Assembly: GCA_964422785.1 (NCBI GenBank)
Contig: CAYRCJ010000002.1
Location: 1 to 39,675, forward strand
Origin: CAYRCJ01 sp964422785
GTDB taxonomy: Bacteria; Patescibacteriota; Minisyncoccia; UBA11713; 2-01-FULL-45-33
Reading direction: 5' to 3'
DNA length: 39,675 nt
Shown piece by piece: positions 30,933 through 39,120 of the stretch. The position numbers and the translations under genes were made by a program. Each line of letters starts with the position of its first letter. Position 1 is the first letter of the stretch. The notes beneath the pieces were generated by a model that was given only the letters and a program-made list of their open reading frames with translations, did no database searches and was not told where the DNA came from.

Positions 30933-31135
30933 GCAAGTGTAAGTACCTGATGCTTCTGGTGAATAGTCTCTAGGCGATTATCCCTAACTCCGGGATAGCT
31001 GGTTTTTTCTTAGTTTTCGGATAACTTTGTTGTCCCGATTTATCGAGACGTACTCGGTTAATCCTCGGAAAAAATCTAAGCTCTATCTACCCATGGAAGA
31101 GCAATTGCCTAGAGACTATTCCTCAGAAACAACTC
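30933..31135 (+). ncRNA. Candidate 6S-like (SsrS) regulatory RNA
   Basis: After the promoter a long RNA folds into a rod. The closing stem is TTCTG-gt-GAATAGTCTCTAGGC-g-ATT (from 30954) with AAT-t-GCCTAGAGACTATTC-ct-CAGAA (to 31128); 30961-30979 pairs with 31103-31121 over 18 of 19 positions. In the enclosed 120 nt are a small 5'-side hairpin ATCCC/GGGAT, then CTTAG...CTAAG arms, and a terminal GTC-GAT/ATC-GAC stem. One long rod with an opened centre and about 180-200 nt length is the architecture of 6S RNA, which binds RNA polymerase. The sequence itself gives no family match by eye, so the name is an inference. The 3' end overlaps the last codons of pilB in antisense. Confidence 0.55.
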
Positions 31136-32765
31136 TATTTAATTCATCAAAGGACGTTATCCCGTCCAAAACTTTTAAAATTCCATCCTGGAACATCGTC
31201 ATCATCCCTTGTTTTTTGGCAGCTTCTCTTATATCCGCTTCCGGCGGATTTTTTAGTATCAACCGCTCCATTTCATCGTCCACCAAAAATGCTTCGAAAA
31301 TTCCTATTCTTCCGCTAAATCCGGTTAAATTACATTTTTCGCAGCCAACCTCTTTCCATATTTTAAAATTCTTTGCGACCTTTTTTTCATAGCCCTTCGG
31401 CAGATTTTCCAGATTTTCCGATATAATTTTTATTTCTTCGGCAGTCGGCTCGATTTCTTTCCGACACTTATCGCAAAGCGTTCTTACGAGCCGCTGCGCC
31501 ATAGTCACGTTTATCGCCGGGGCGATTATATTTGTTTTTACTCCCAGATCAATCAGCCGCGGTATTGTTCCTGCGGCATCGTTTGTGTGCAAGGTTGAAA
31601 ATACCAGATGTCCGGTAAGCGAAGCGTGCATCGCTATCTCGGCGGTTTCCAGGTCTCTTATTTCTCCCACCATTATTACGTCCGGGTCTTGCCGCAAAAT
31701 AGATCTGAGGCCGTTTCCAAAATCATATCCTTTTTCAGAATCCACCTGAGTCTGGGAAACGTATTGAAGATGATATTCTATCGGATCTTCAATGGTAATA
31801 ACTTTTACTTTCGGGGTTGTTATCTTTTTTAAGAAAGTGTAGAGAGTGGTGGTTTTTCCTGAGCCGGTGGGGCCGGTGGCCAATATCATCCCATTTGGTT
31901 TTTGCAGCTCCGATTCTATTATCTCGCGGAGGCGTTCATGCATTCCCAGATCTTTTATTGTTTTGGATATATTTTTGGGTAATAAAATTCTTAGTACCGC
32001 AGATTCCCCATATGGTCCGGGCAAAATCGAAGTACGGACTTCGATGTCTTCATTGTGTGTTTTTATTGTAAACCTTCCGTCCTGAGGCTTGTCATGAATA
32101 TTCAGTTTAATCTCCGATATCAGCTTAACCCTTGAAAGAAGAAGCTGATAAAGCGTCGTAGGAATCGAAGAGATATCCTGCAAAACTCCATCGAGCCGCA
32201 AGCGCAATCTTACCGAATTTGATTCCGGCTCCAGGTGTACGTCCGAGGCTTCTATGGAGATTGAGCCTGCCAGAATAAGCTCAAGCGCCTCTGAGGCTTT
32301 TTTTGATTCCGATTGCTTAATCAGGTTTTCCAAAGAGGCTTTTAGTTTGGTCACTGAATTAAGCGATACACCGAACTCTTCCATTTTAGTCTGAGAAATA
32401 TCTATGACTCCGGCTTTTATTTCCTCAAATCTGGGGATTTCCCGGTATTTTTGAAAGGCGCGTTCAAGGCTCGATTTTGAGACCAGAAAAAGACTCAGTT
32501 CGTATTTTTTTGAAGAGAGATTTTCTAAAATGTTTTTAGTCCCTTGGCTTTCGGGATTATTTACGGCAATTTGCAATTTTTTGCCGACACTTTGGAGCAC
32601 AGCGATAAAGTTTTCCCTGGCTTCTCTTTCCGGGATGATTTTCAGGGAATCCAAGTCTATTGTAACCTTGGAAGTATCTAAATAGGGAATTTGGTATTTA
32701 GTTGCCAAAACTTTTGCCAAGTCTTCTTCCTCTCTTCTTCTTAATTCTTGTAGTGTGTCGTCCAT
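31116..32765 (-). CDS. pilB: GspE/PilB-type secretion ATPase
   Basis: A 549-aa ATPase for type IV pilus extension or type II-like secretion. The N-terminal region (about 1-150) is a MshEN/GspE N-domain-like part (AKVLATKYQIPYLDTSKVTIDLDSLKIIPEREARENFI). Walker A GPTGSGKTTT is near residue 295, followed by the Asp box VITIEDPIEYHL, RSILRQDPDVIMVGEIRD (Walker B) and HLVFSTLHTNDA (His box). The zinc-binding CDKC ... CEKC pair and GFSGRIGIFE complete the family pattern. TACAAT lies nine bases before the ATG. No pilC, pilT or prepilin gene is next to it here. Confidence 0.93.
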   Translation of the reverse strand: MDDTLQELRRREEEDLAKVLATKYQIPYLDTSKVTIDLDSLKIIPEREARENFIAVLQSVGKKLQIAVNNPESQGTKNILENLSSKKYELSLFLVSKSSLERAFQKYREIPRFEEIKAGVIDISQTKMEEFGVSLNSVTKLKASLENLIKQSESKKASEALELILAGSISIEASDVHLEPESNSVRLRLRLDGVLQDISSIPTTLYQLLLSRVKLISEIKLNIHDKPQDGRFTIKTHNEDIEVRTSILPGPYGESAVLRILLPKNISKTIKDLGMHERLREIIESELQKPNGMILATGPTGSGKTTTLYTFLKKITTPKVKVITIEDPIEYHLQYVSQTQVDSEKGYDFGNGLRSILRQDPDVIMVGEIRDLETAEIAMHASLTGHLVFSTLHTNDAAGTIPRLIDLGVKTNIIAPAINVTMAQRLVRTLCDKCRKEIEPTAEEIKIISENLENLPKGYEKKVAKNFKIWKEVGCEKCNLTGFSGRIGIFEAFLVDDEMERLILKNPPEADIREAAKKQGMMTMFQDGILKVLDGITSFDELNRVVSEE

Positions 32766-32784
32766 GCTGTTTTTATTGTATCAT

Positions 32785-33867
32785 TTATTCCGCCGATTTC
32801 CTTATCGAGGCTCTTATTTTTATTTCAGCTTCCGAGAAGTTGGAAAATCCGTTCAAAAAGAAGTAAGACGATGAAAGGGCGGTGCCAAGCGAAGCGGCGA
32901 TGCCTTGAAGCTTTTGGATATCTTTTCCGCCGACTAAAGCTTCCACGACTTTTGGGGAAGATTCCCATAACATCGCAAAGAAGCTTCCTTCCGGCCGGAG
33001 GTTCCTTATTTCTTCAAATATATTTAGCGCGGCATCCTGTCCCTGATTTGTCTTTTGAAAGTCCCTATGCGGCATAAATGTCCAGACTATTCCGGGATTT
33101 GCCTCAAATTCGCTTCTGGCCAGGGCGCGCCCCAAAAGTTTCCAGAATTTCTGATGGAAAAATATTTCTTTGGCTCTGTTTATTTTTTCGCGGTCGATCC
33201 CCAGATCCAGAAGCTTGCTTTTGATCATCAGTATTTCTTTTGGAGAAGAAAATATGTTTTGCTTTTCTTCGCGCTCAAAAAGAGTCCAGAGCGGATCCGC
33301 AAATTCTTTTGGAAGTTCGCCGAATAGTGCCGCTAAAATATCCGCCAACTTATGCGGCAGGCCTTTTTCTTTGGAAGTCAGCTTCACCACGTCTTTGTGC
33401 GGGGTTTCTTTCAAAAGAGTTTCCACTTCGGCTTCTGCCGGGTCGATGAGCATCAACAGGTCAACAGGTATAGATTCTTTTTCCATCAAAAGCTCAGATA
33501 TGTTCAGAGCATCGTTTCCGTGAAGGATGATTTTTAAGACCGCGCCTTCTCTTTCGTATTTTAACTCTGAAACAGGAGTTTTTTGGGTGTCTATTTTTAT
33601 AATTAAGTTTTCCGGAAGGCTTTTGCCGTTCTCTAACTTTTTATCCAGCATTATTTCCAAAAAACTTTGCGTTTTTTCATCGAGCTCTTTTATTTTGAGG
33701 CTTGTTTTTTTTCCAAGCTTTGAAAAAGCATGCTCCAGCGCGGCGCCGGTTAAAATTTTCCCGATATCTTTTGTTTTTCCGACTTGCACGGCTATCGTTT
33801 TTGTCGCCAGGACAGCTTCTTTAAATTTTTGCATTGATTCCGTCATACTTGTATTAATTCCTAGCAT
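32785..33867 (-). CDS. Possible degenerate DHH/NrnA-like phosphoesterase relative
   Basis: About 360 aa from the ATG at 33867 (MLGINTSMTES); ATG 33846 is an alternative. The order of segments fits the DHH superfamily: an N-terminal helix and strand (KFKEAVLATKTIAVQVG), ILTGAALEHAFSKLGKKTSLKI, then SIPVDLLMLIDPAEAEVETLL, and a C-terminal DHHA1-like end (GSFFAMLWESSPKVVEALVGGKDIQKLQGIAASLGTAL). However, the catalytic acidic triads and the DHH motif are not visible; where DHH is expected the sequence reads VVKLTSKEK. It is therefore either an inactive, structural or regulatory relative, or unrelated. It lies 19 bp upstream of pilB and is probably co-transcribed. Confidence in the family is low; confidence in the gene is high. 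Confidence 0.6.
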   Translation of the reverse strand: MLGINTSMTESMQKFKEAVLATKTIAVQVGKTKDIGKILTGAALEHAFSKLGKKTSLKIKELDEKTQSFLEIMLDKKLENGKSLPENLIIKIDTQKTPVSELKYEREGAVLKIILHGNDALNISELLMEKESIPVDLLMLIDPAEAEVETLLKETPHKDVVKLTSKEKGLPHKLADILAALFGELPKEFADPLWTLFEREEKQNIFSSPKEILMIKSKLLDLGIDREKINRAKEIFFHQKFWKLLGRALARSEFEANPGIVWTFMPHRDFQKTNQGQDAALNIFEEIRNLRPEGSFFAMLWESSPKVVEALVGGKDIQKLQGIAASLGTALSSSYFFLNGFSNFSEAEIKIRASIRKSAE

Positions 33868-33923
33868 ACGGTTTTTTCGACCGCAAAGTGGATAACTCCT
33901 TGAAAACAAAGGGCTATTAGCTC

Positions 33924-33952
33924 TTGACTTTTTCCACAAAAAGGAGTATAAT
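33924..33952 (+). promoter_or_regulatory. Promoter of the secreted 171-aa protein
   Basis: TTGACT (33924-33929), 17-bp spacer, TATAAT (33947-33952), giving a leader of about 55 nt with a strong SD. Confidence 0.8.
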
Positions 33953-34016
33953 TACAACAGAATTGAATTCCGAATAACGATCAAAAACAGCCTTAAAAAA
34001 GCTAAAAGGAGACTCC

Positions 34017-34532
34017 GTGAGAAAGATGATGTTAGTTTCTTTTGCCCTGAAAGCCATGCTTTTGTTCCCGATTTCGGCTAACGCGCAGACGTCACAGAGC
34101 CATCCGCAAAATTGCGGGTATTACGACTATTTCGCCCACGTTATGGTGCGATGCGATCGCTCATCGCAGGCTTCGGTCTCCTCGAGCGACGCCGGGAACA
34201 AGGACAGCGAGATCGCTATCCTTGAAACCAAGACCGCTCTTCTGAAGGCCGGGGTTTTTCTTCAGAATGATTCGGATGCCGCGACTTCGGTGGCCGAAGT
34301 ATCGGTGAGTCGGGAATCGGAGAACGGGATCTGGCGCGGACGGTGCTACGCCTTCGTGGCTTTCGTCAGTGCCTATAAGAAAGAATCAAAGGAGCCGATC
34401 GCGGCGGGTTCCGGCAGGAGTTGTAATAACTCGCGTGAAGCAGTCCGCAATGCCGTTGCGGACATGCTGAAAAGCAAAAAGGAAATCCAAAAAACCCTGG
34501 GATGGGTTTGGATTTCAAACTCGTCGAACTAA
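34017..34532 (+). CDS. Secreted protein of unknown function in a stand-alone cassette
   Basis: A 171-aa protein beginning with GTG at 34017, five bases after AGGAG (34007-34011). A signal peptide (MRKMMLVSFALKAMLLFPISANA) is followed by a mature part with cysteines at CGYYDYF, VRCD and GRCYAF. A segment SAYKKESKEPIAAGSGRSCNNSREAVRNAVADMLKSKKEI follows. No family recognised. Codon choice is clearly more GC-rich (GCG, CGG, GAC, TCG) than in tsaE and polA next door. With its own promoter and terminator it looks like a mobile or recently acquired cassette. Confidence 0.75.
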   Translation: MRKMMLVSFALKAMLLFPISANAQTSQSHPQNCGYYDYFAHVMVRCDRSSQASVSSSDAGNKDSEIAILETKTALLKAGVFLQNDSDAATSVAEVSVSRESENGIWRGRCYAFVAFVSAYKKESKEPIAAGSGRSCNNSREAVRNAVADMLKSKKEIQKTLGWVWISNSSN

Positions 34533-34544
34533 ATCCAGAAAATT

Positions 34545-34578
34545 GGCGCCCCATAATGGGGCGCCCTTTGTTTTTTTA
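34545..34578 (+). terminator. Terminator of the secreted-protein cassette
   Basis: GGCGCCCC (34545-34552), short loop, GGGGCGCC (34558-34565), then TTTGTTTTTTT. Confidence 0.9.
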
Positions 34579-34608
34579 ATTTAACTTAATAAGTGCTATA
34601 AAATAATC

Positions 34609-35070
34609 ATGAAAGAACAAATGGAAATTTTAACCAAAAGCGACAAAGAAACCAAAAAGCTTGGCAAAACTTTAGCCAAGGCCTTGAGCCACGACGCTTT
34701 TAAAAAATACGCTTATGTGGTTAGCCTTGAAGGAGATCTCGGCGCCGGCAAAACAACGTTCACTCAAGGATTTGCCGGAGGGCTGGGCGTCAAAGAAAAA
34801 ATCAAAAGTCCGACTTTCGTTATTTTGAAGATTTATGAATTAAAAAATAAATTTAATTTCAAGGATTTGATTCATGTTGATGCCTATCGCTTGGGATCAA
34901 AAGATTTTGCCGTATTGGGCTGGCGGGATTTTATAAAAAACAATCGAAATATAATTTTGGTGGAGTGGGGCGACAAAATCAGAAAAATACTTCCCAAAAA
35001 TTCCATCCGCATAGTTTTTGCCCACCAAAAAAATTCCAAACACCGGCTGATAAAATTTTTAGAAAAGTAA
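34609..35070 (+). CDS. tsaE: tRNA threonylcarbamoyladenosine biosynthesis ATPase TsaE
   Basis: The 153-aa P-loop protein works with TsaB and TsaD to make t6A37 in ANN-decoding tRNAs. The Walker A region reads GDLGAGKTTFTQGFAGGLG, the switch-like SPTF motif reads KSPTFVILKIY, and HVDAYRL and LVEWGDKI match the family. Length is normal. TATAAA about ten bases upstream of the ATG suggests a leaderless mRNA. It precedes polA by 22 bases. Confidence 0.93.
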   Translation: MKEQMEILTKSDKETKKLGKTLAKALSHDAFKKYAYVVSLEGDLGAGKTTFTQGFAGGLGVKEKIKSPTFVILKIYELKNKFNFKDLIHVDAYRLGSKDFAVLGWRDFIKNNRNIILVEWGDKIRKILPKNSIRIVFAHQKNSKHRLIKFLEK

Positions 35071-35092
35071 TAAAAATACTACAATAAACCCG

Positions 35093-37546
35093 ATGGCAAA
35101 GGATCAAAAAACTAAGATTTTGGTTTTGTTGGATACTCACGCGCTGATTCACAGAGCGTATCATGCTATACCGCCCTTTCGTTCTCCCGCCTCGGCGGGC
35201 AAGCCAAATGGCGAGCCGACAGGCGCGCTCTACGGCTTGTCTTCGATGTTGCTCCGGGTGGTACGCGAACTTAAACCGGATTATATTGTGGCCGCCTATG
35301 ATTTGCCCGGGCCGACTTTTCGGCATGTCGCGTACAAAGAATATAAAGGAAAACGTCCCGAAGCCGATTCAGAATTAATTTCTCAATTGAAGAGGGCTCA
35401 TGATATTACGGCAGCTTTTGGGATTCCGGAGTTGTCGAGCGCAGGATTTGAGGCGGATGATATTTTGGGAACAGTGGTTGAACAAACAAAGAAAGAAAAA
35501 AATTTAAGAACCGTAATCGTATCCGGCGACGCGGATACTTTTCAATTGGTCGAGGGCGACAAGGTCGTTGTCTATACAATGAGAAAGGGGATAGAAGATA
35601 CCGTTACTTATGATGAAAAAAAAGTTTTGGAGAGGTACGGTTTCGGGCCCGGGCTGATGCCGGACTACAAAGGATTAAAGGGTGATCCATCCGACAATAT
35701 AATAGGTGTTCCGGGAATCGGCGAAAAAACCGGCACCGATATTATAAAAAGTTTCGGGACTTTGGAGAATTTGTATAAAGAATTAAAAAATGGAAGAACT
35801 CACGAGCTAAAAGAACGGATAGTAAAACTGCTTTTGGAACATAAAGAAGACGCGATGTTTTCCAAAACTTTGGCAACTATCCGCAGGGATGTGCCGGTTA
35901 AATTTGAACTGCCTAAAGAAAAATATGACATAGACAAAGAAAAATTAAAGAATATTTTTATAGAACTTGGATTCAACAGTTTGGTCAAAAGGATATTTTC
36001 TGAAGACCCAAGGGGAGCGGCGCCGCAACCTCACCTGAAATTTGAGTCTGCCGGATCTTCCGGCGGCAAAGAATCTTTTGTCCTGGTACAAAATGGAGAA
36101 ATTTTCGGGAAGCCGGATTTTAATAAGAAAATTGTTTCAAATGACATAAAAAGTTTAGTTAAGATTTCAAAGGTAATACCAGAAGATTTTTTTGATTTAA
36201 CTATCGCCAACTGGATATGCGACAGCTCTCAAAAAGATTTAGATCTCCCGGCTGATCCAAATGAGGCGCTGGCCTTGCTGCCGTCTATCTATCAAAATTT
36301 CACTTCTTTGATAAAAGAAAAAAATGTCGAAAAGGTTCTTTATGAAATTGAATTTCCTTTGATTCCAATTCTCGCGGGAATGGAGAGCGACGGCATTGAG
36401 GTTGATAAAAAATTTCTTTTGGATTTCAAAAAAAATCTTTCCAAAAAGATTTCTGATTTGCAGGATAAAATATATAAATTGGCCGGGACGTCTTTTAACA
36501 TCAGCTCCCCGATGCAGGTCGGAGAAATTATAAAGGGGAGCCTGTCTTCAAACTACAAAAAAACAAAGACAGGAAGAATATCGACCAAAGAATCGGAGCT
36601 TTTAAAACTGAGTACAAAGCTGCCGATAGTTTCTTTGATTTTAGAGTTTAGAGAATATGCGAAATTGCTTTCCACTTATGCCGAGCCGATTTTGGAATTA
36701 TCTGCCGGCGACGGAAAAATCCACACTACCTTCAATCAAACCGGCACCGTTACCGGCAGGCTTTCTTCGGATTCTCCGAATCTTCAGAATATACCTATCC
36801 GAAGCGAATTTGGCGCCAAAATTCGCGGCGCTTTCGTTGCCTCTCCCGGATACACATTCGCGGCTTTCGATTACTCTCAGATAGAGCTCAAAATATTGGC
36901 CGCTTTCGCCAAAGACAAAAAAATGATCGAGGCGTTTAAAAGGGGAATAGATATTCACGCGCTTACCGCATCCGAAATAAATAATATACCGTTGGACAAG
37001 GTTACCACCCAGATGAGGATGCACGCCAAGACTATTAATTTTGGGATTGTTTTTGGGATGGGCGTCCGCAAACTTTCTCAAAGCACCGGCATGAACATGG
37101 CCGAGGCCCAAAAGTTTTATGATGAGTATTTTCATGACTTCCCGAATATTTTAAGTTATATGCAGCGGATAAAAAGCGACGCCAAAAAAAACGGTTACGT
37201 GGAAACTTTGTTCGGCAGGAAGCGCTTCTTTGATTTAAAAATTATGGGCAACAGGTTTTTGGAAGCCGAGATGGAAAGAATGGCGCTCAACGCAGTTATT
37301 CAGGGTACCGACGCGGATATTGTTAAGCTTTCAATGATCGCTATAAACAAAAAGTTCGCTGGAGACGGCGCGCGGCTGCTTTTGCAAATACACGATGAAT
37401 TGCTCTACGAAATCCGCGACGATATAATTAAATCAGTTCTTCCACAGATGAAGGATATAATGCAAAATATTGTTCCTTTTCCGGTTCCTCTCCTGGTTGA
37501 AGTAAAAACAGGCAAAAATTGGGGATCACTGGAAAAAGTAAAATAA
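35093..37546 (+). CDS. polA: DNA polymerase I
   Basis: The 817-aa enzyme fills gaps and removes RNA primers. The 5'-3' exonuclease domain covers about residues 1-290 (LLDTHALIHRAYHAIPP, FEADDILGT, VSGDADTFQL, GDPSDNIIGVPGIGEKT). The central part (about 310-430) is a proofreading-like fold without the DxE and other acidic metal ligands, so 3'-5' exonuclease activity is probably absent. In the polymerase domain, motif A is FAAFDYSQIELKILA with catalytic D593. Motif B is MRMHAKTINFGIVFGMG, in which the usual Tyr of N-F-G-x-x-Y-G is Phe. Motif C is LLLQIHDELLYEI (H767-D768-E769). The segment RSPASAGKP near residue 30-40 is encoded by an in-frame palindrome (35186-35199). TACAAT seven bases before the ATG suggests a leaderless mRNA. 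Confidence 0.95.
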   Translation: MAKDQKTKILVLLDTHALIHRAYHAIPPFRSPASAGKPNGEPTGALYGLSSMLLRVVRELKPDYIVAAYDLPGPTFRHVAYKEYKGKRPEADSELISQLKRAHDITAAFGIPELSSAGFEADDILGTVVEQTKKEKNLRTVIVSGDADTFQLVEGDKVVVYTMRKGIEDTVTYDEKKVLERYGFGPGLMPDYKGLKGDPSDNIIGVPGIGEKTGTDIIKSFGTLENLYKELKNGRTHELKERIVKLLLEHKEDAMFSKTLATIRRDVPVKFELPKEKYDIDKEKLKNIFIELGFNSLVKRIFSEDPRGAAPQPHLKFESAGSSGGKESFVLVQNGEIFGKPDFNKKIVSNDIKSLVKISKVIPEDFFDLTIANWICDSSQKDLDLPADPNEALALLPSIYQNFTSLIKEKNVEKVLYEIEFPLIPILAGMESDGIEVDKKFLLDFKKNLSKKISDLQDKIYKLAGTSFNISSPMQVGEIIKGSLSSNYKKTKTGRISTKESELLKLSTKLPIVSLILEFREYAKLLSTYAEPILELSAGDGKIHTTFNQTGTVTGRLSSDSPNLQNIPIRSEFGAKIRGAFVASPGYTFAAFDYSQIELKILAAFAKDKKMIEAFKRGIDIHALTASEINNIPLDKVTTQMRMHAKTINFGIVFGMGVRKLSQSTGMNMAEAQKFYDEYFHDFPNILSYMQRIKSDAKKNGYVETLFGRKRFFDLKIMGNRFLEAEMERMALNAVIQGTDADIVKLSMIAINKKFAGDGARLLLQIHDELLYEIRDDIIKSVLPQMKDIMQNIVPFPVPLLVEVKTGKNWGSLEKVK
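35186..35199. repeat. CCCGCC-TC-GGCGGG palindrome within polA
   Basis: A perfect 6-bp-arm palindrome inside the 5'-nuclease domain. It encodes part of an insertion (about RSPASAGKP) relative to the usual sequence between the early PP and GEPT motifs. It is the third coding-region palindrome of this window. Confidence 0.5.
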
Positions 37547-37585
37547 CAAATTTACTTGCTTTGTTTTTTCAGCTAATATTTATAT

Positions 37586-37975
37586 ATGGATAACATCAGC
37601 TCAAAAATACTTATAATAGAAGACGATAAATTTATACGCGATCTTTTGGTCCAAAAATTAAAAAAAGAAGGATTTTTGACGATAGAGGCATTGGATGGAG
37701 AAGAGGGAGTCAAGGTGGCCAAGGCCGAGAAGCCAAATATTATTCTTTTGGACCTGATTTTGCCGGGAATGGACGGCTTCGAGGTACTGAAGATTTTAAA
37801 AGGCGATCCCATTACCTCGTCTTTTCCGGTAATCATTCTTTCCAACTTGGGACAAAAAGAAGACAAAGAAAGGGCGATCGGGCTCGGGGCGGAAGATTTT
37901 ATGATCAAGGCCCATTTTACTCCAAGTGAAATAATTTCAACAATAAGATCCGTTCTCAAGAAAAAATATTTTTAA
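37586..37975 (+). CDS. Stand-alone response regulator receiver protein
   Basis: A 129-aa protein consisting only of a CheY-like receiver domain: acidic pair ILIIEDDKFIRDLL, phosphorylation site in IILLDLILPGMDGFEVL (first D of LLDL), the Ser of VIILSNLGQ and the Lys of FMIKAHF. There is no output domain, and no histidine kinase gene is in the window. It is 40 bases after polA, and its ATG follows a TAATAT-like box, so it may be transcribed separately. The partner kinase and target are unknown. Confidence 0.9.
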   Translation: MDNISSKILIIEDDKFIRDLLVQKLKKEGFLTIEALDGEEGVKVAKAEKPNIILLDLILPGMDGFEVLKILKGDPITSSFPVIILSNLGQKEDKERAIGLGAEDFMIKAHFTPSEIISTIRSVLKKKYF

Positions 37976-37978
37976 AAT

Positions 37979-38845
37979 ATGTTTTTTTTGATACTCGGAG
38001 AAAATTCCTACGAGGCTGACAAAAAAATTACTCAGCTCAAAGGCGCCTTCACAAAAAAAGGGGGTCCGGAATTTTTGATAGATACTATAAACGGCGGCGA
38101 AGAAAATCCGGCGGATATTTTGGAAATTTTCGGAGGATCCAGTTTGTTTTCCAAGGCCAGGCTGATAATTTTAAGAAATATGCTGGCCTCAAGCCCGGCG
38201 GTTTTTAAACTTCTTGAAGAAAAGGCGGAGGCGCTAAAAAATTCCGCGAATGTTTTTGTATTTTGCGAGAAATCGTTGGATGAAAAGCAAAAATCTTTTT
38301 TTCAAAAACATGCCGAAAAAGTTCAGGAGGTTAAGTCCCGTTCAGTCGGGGAGCTCGACAGCTGGTTGGGAAAAGAATCCAAACTTCTCGGCCTGGCTTT
38401 GAGCTTTGGAGAGCGGGCAGCACTTGTCGACAGATTAAAAGATGGCGGCGAGGTCGCGCTTCACTCCGAGCTAGAAAAAATATCTTTGGGGATGAAGCCC
38501 GCCCCGCAAACTACAAAGCAAAATCAGATTTTTAACTATGCCGATAAAATTTTTAACAATAATCCGCTCACGGGCGTAAAAGAGTCTCTTTCGGACGGCT
38601 TTGATTCGGGCAATATTCTAAATATCCTTCTGTGGAAGCTTAGAAATATATTTTTGGTTTCAAAAAACGAAGGCAAGAGCCTGAGCCCTTTCGTGGCCAA
38701 AAAGGCGGCGATTGAGGCACAAAAATTTACTGAAAATAAAATTCTCGATGCATTTTGGAACGGTATTCTTACCGATTCCGAGTTGAAGCGCGACAGCAAA
38801 AACTCCAACGAGCATCTGGAGAGGTTTGTAGTGAATTTGAAATAA
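37979..38845 (+). CDS. holA: DNA polymerase III delta subunit (clamp loader)
   Basis: The 288-aa protein opens the DnaN ring in the clamp-loader complex. It begins MFFLILGENSYEADKKITQLKGAF, the HolA N-terminal pattern, followed by FGGSSLFSKARLIILRN (family 'lF...rlv.l') and VFVFCEKSLDEKQKSFFQKHAE. The C-terminal half (FNYADKIFNNNPLTGVKESLSDGFDSGNILNILLWKLRNIFLVSKN) matches the helical collar domain. It is three bases after the receiver gene and convergent with rpsT. Confidence 0.82.
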   Translation: MFFLILGENSYEADKKITQLKGAFTKKGGPEFLIDTINGGEENPADILEIFGGSSLFSKARLIILRNMLASSPAVFKLLEEKAEALKNSANVFVFCEKSLDEKQKSFFQKHAEKVQEVKSRSVGELDSWLGKESKLLGLALSFGERAALVDRLKDGGEVALHSELEKISLGMKPAPQTTKQNQIFNYADKIFNNNPLTGVKESLSDGFDSGNILNILLWKLRNIFLVSKNEGKSLSPFVAKKAAIEAQKFTENKILDAFWNGILTDSELKRDSKNSNEHLERFVVNLK

Positions 38846-38847
38846 AA

Positions 38848-38878
38848 AACCCCCTGAGGGAGCTTTTTATTTTTTCAG
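38848..38878 (-). terminator. Weak terminator of rpsT
   Basis: On the minus strand CTCCC-TCA-GGGGG is followed by TTTTTTATT. The five-base stem includes one G-U pair. It lies just after the rpsT stop, and A-rich sequence on the other side might also help holA. Confidence 0.45.
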
Positions 38879-39103
38879 CAATTTCGAAATCCGAGATTTT
38901 ATTCTCGCGGATTTGTTTTTTGGGATAACGCCTTTCTTGGCGGCTTTGTCGGCGGCTTGAAAAACCAGAGAAACCGTTTCTTTGGTCGGGTTGGCAATAG
39001 CTTTTTTCAACGCGCCCTTTAAATTATTTTTTATGACGCGGTTTTGTTCTGTTCTTGTTTTTGTTTGCCTTAAGGCTTTTTTGGCTGATTGTGTTATCGG
39101 CAT
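38867..39103 (-). CDS. rpsT: 30S ribosomal protein S20
   Basis: A 78-aa basic helical protein starting MPITQSAKKALRQTKTRTEQNRVIKNNLKGALKKA, with the middle KAADKAAKKGVIPKNKSARIKSRISKLLKK ending typical of S20. It is a little short (usual 85-90). A TACACT box seven bases upstream of the ATG suggests a leaderless mRNA. S20 binds 16S rRNA early in 30S assembly. Confidence 0.93.
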   Translation of the reverse strand: MPITQSAKKALRQTKTRTEQNRVIKNNLKGALKKAIANPTKETVSLVFQAADKAAKKGVIPKNKSARIKSRISKLLKK

Positions 39104-39120
39104 GTTTAGAAGTGTAACAC

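Noticed and set aside
32871..33895. Several plus-strand frames antisense to the DHH-like gene
   Set aside because: Fragmented, mutually overlapping and without start signals; the minus-strand frame is continuous and in operon context.
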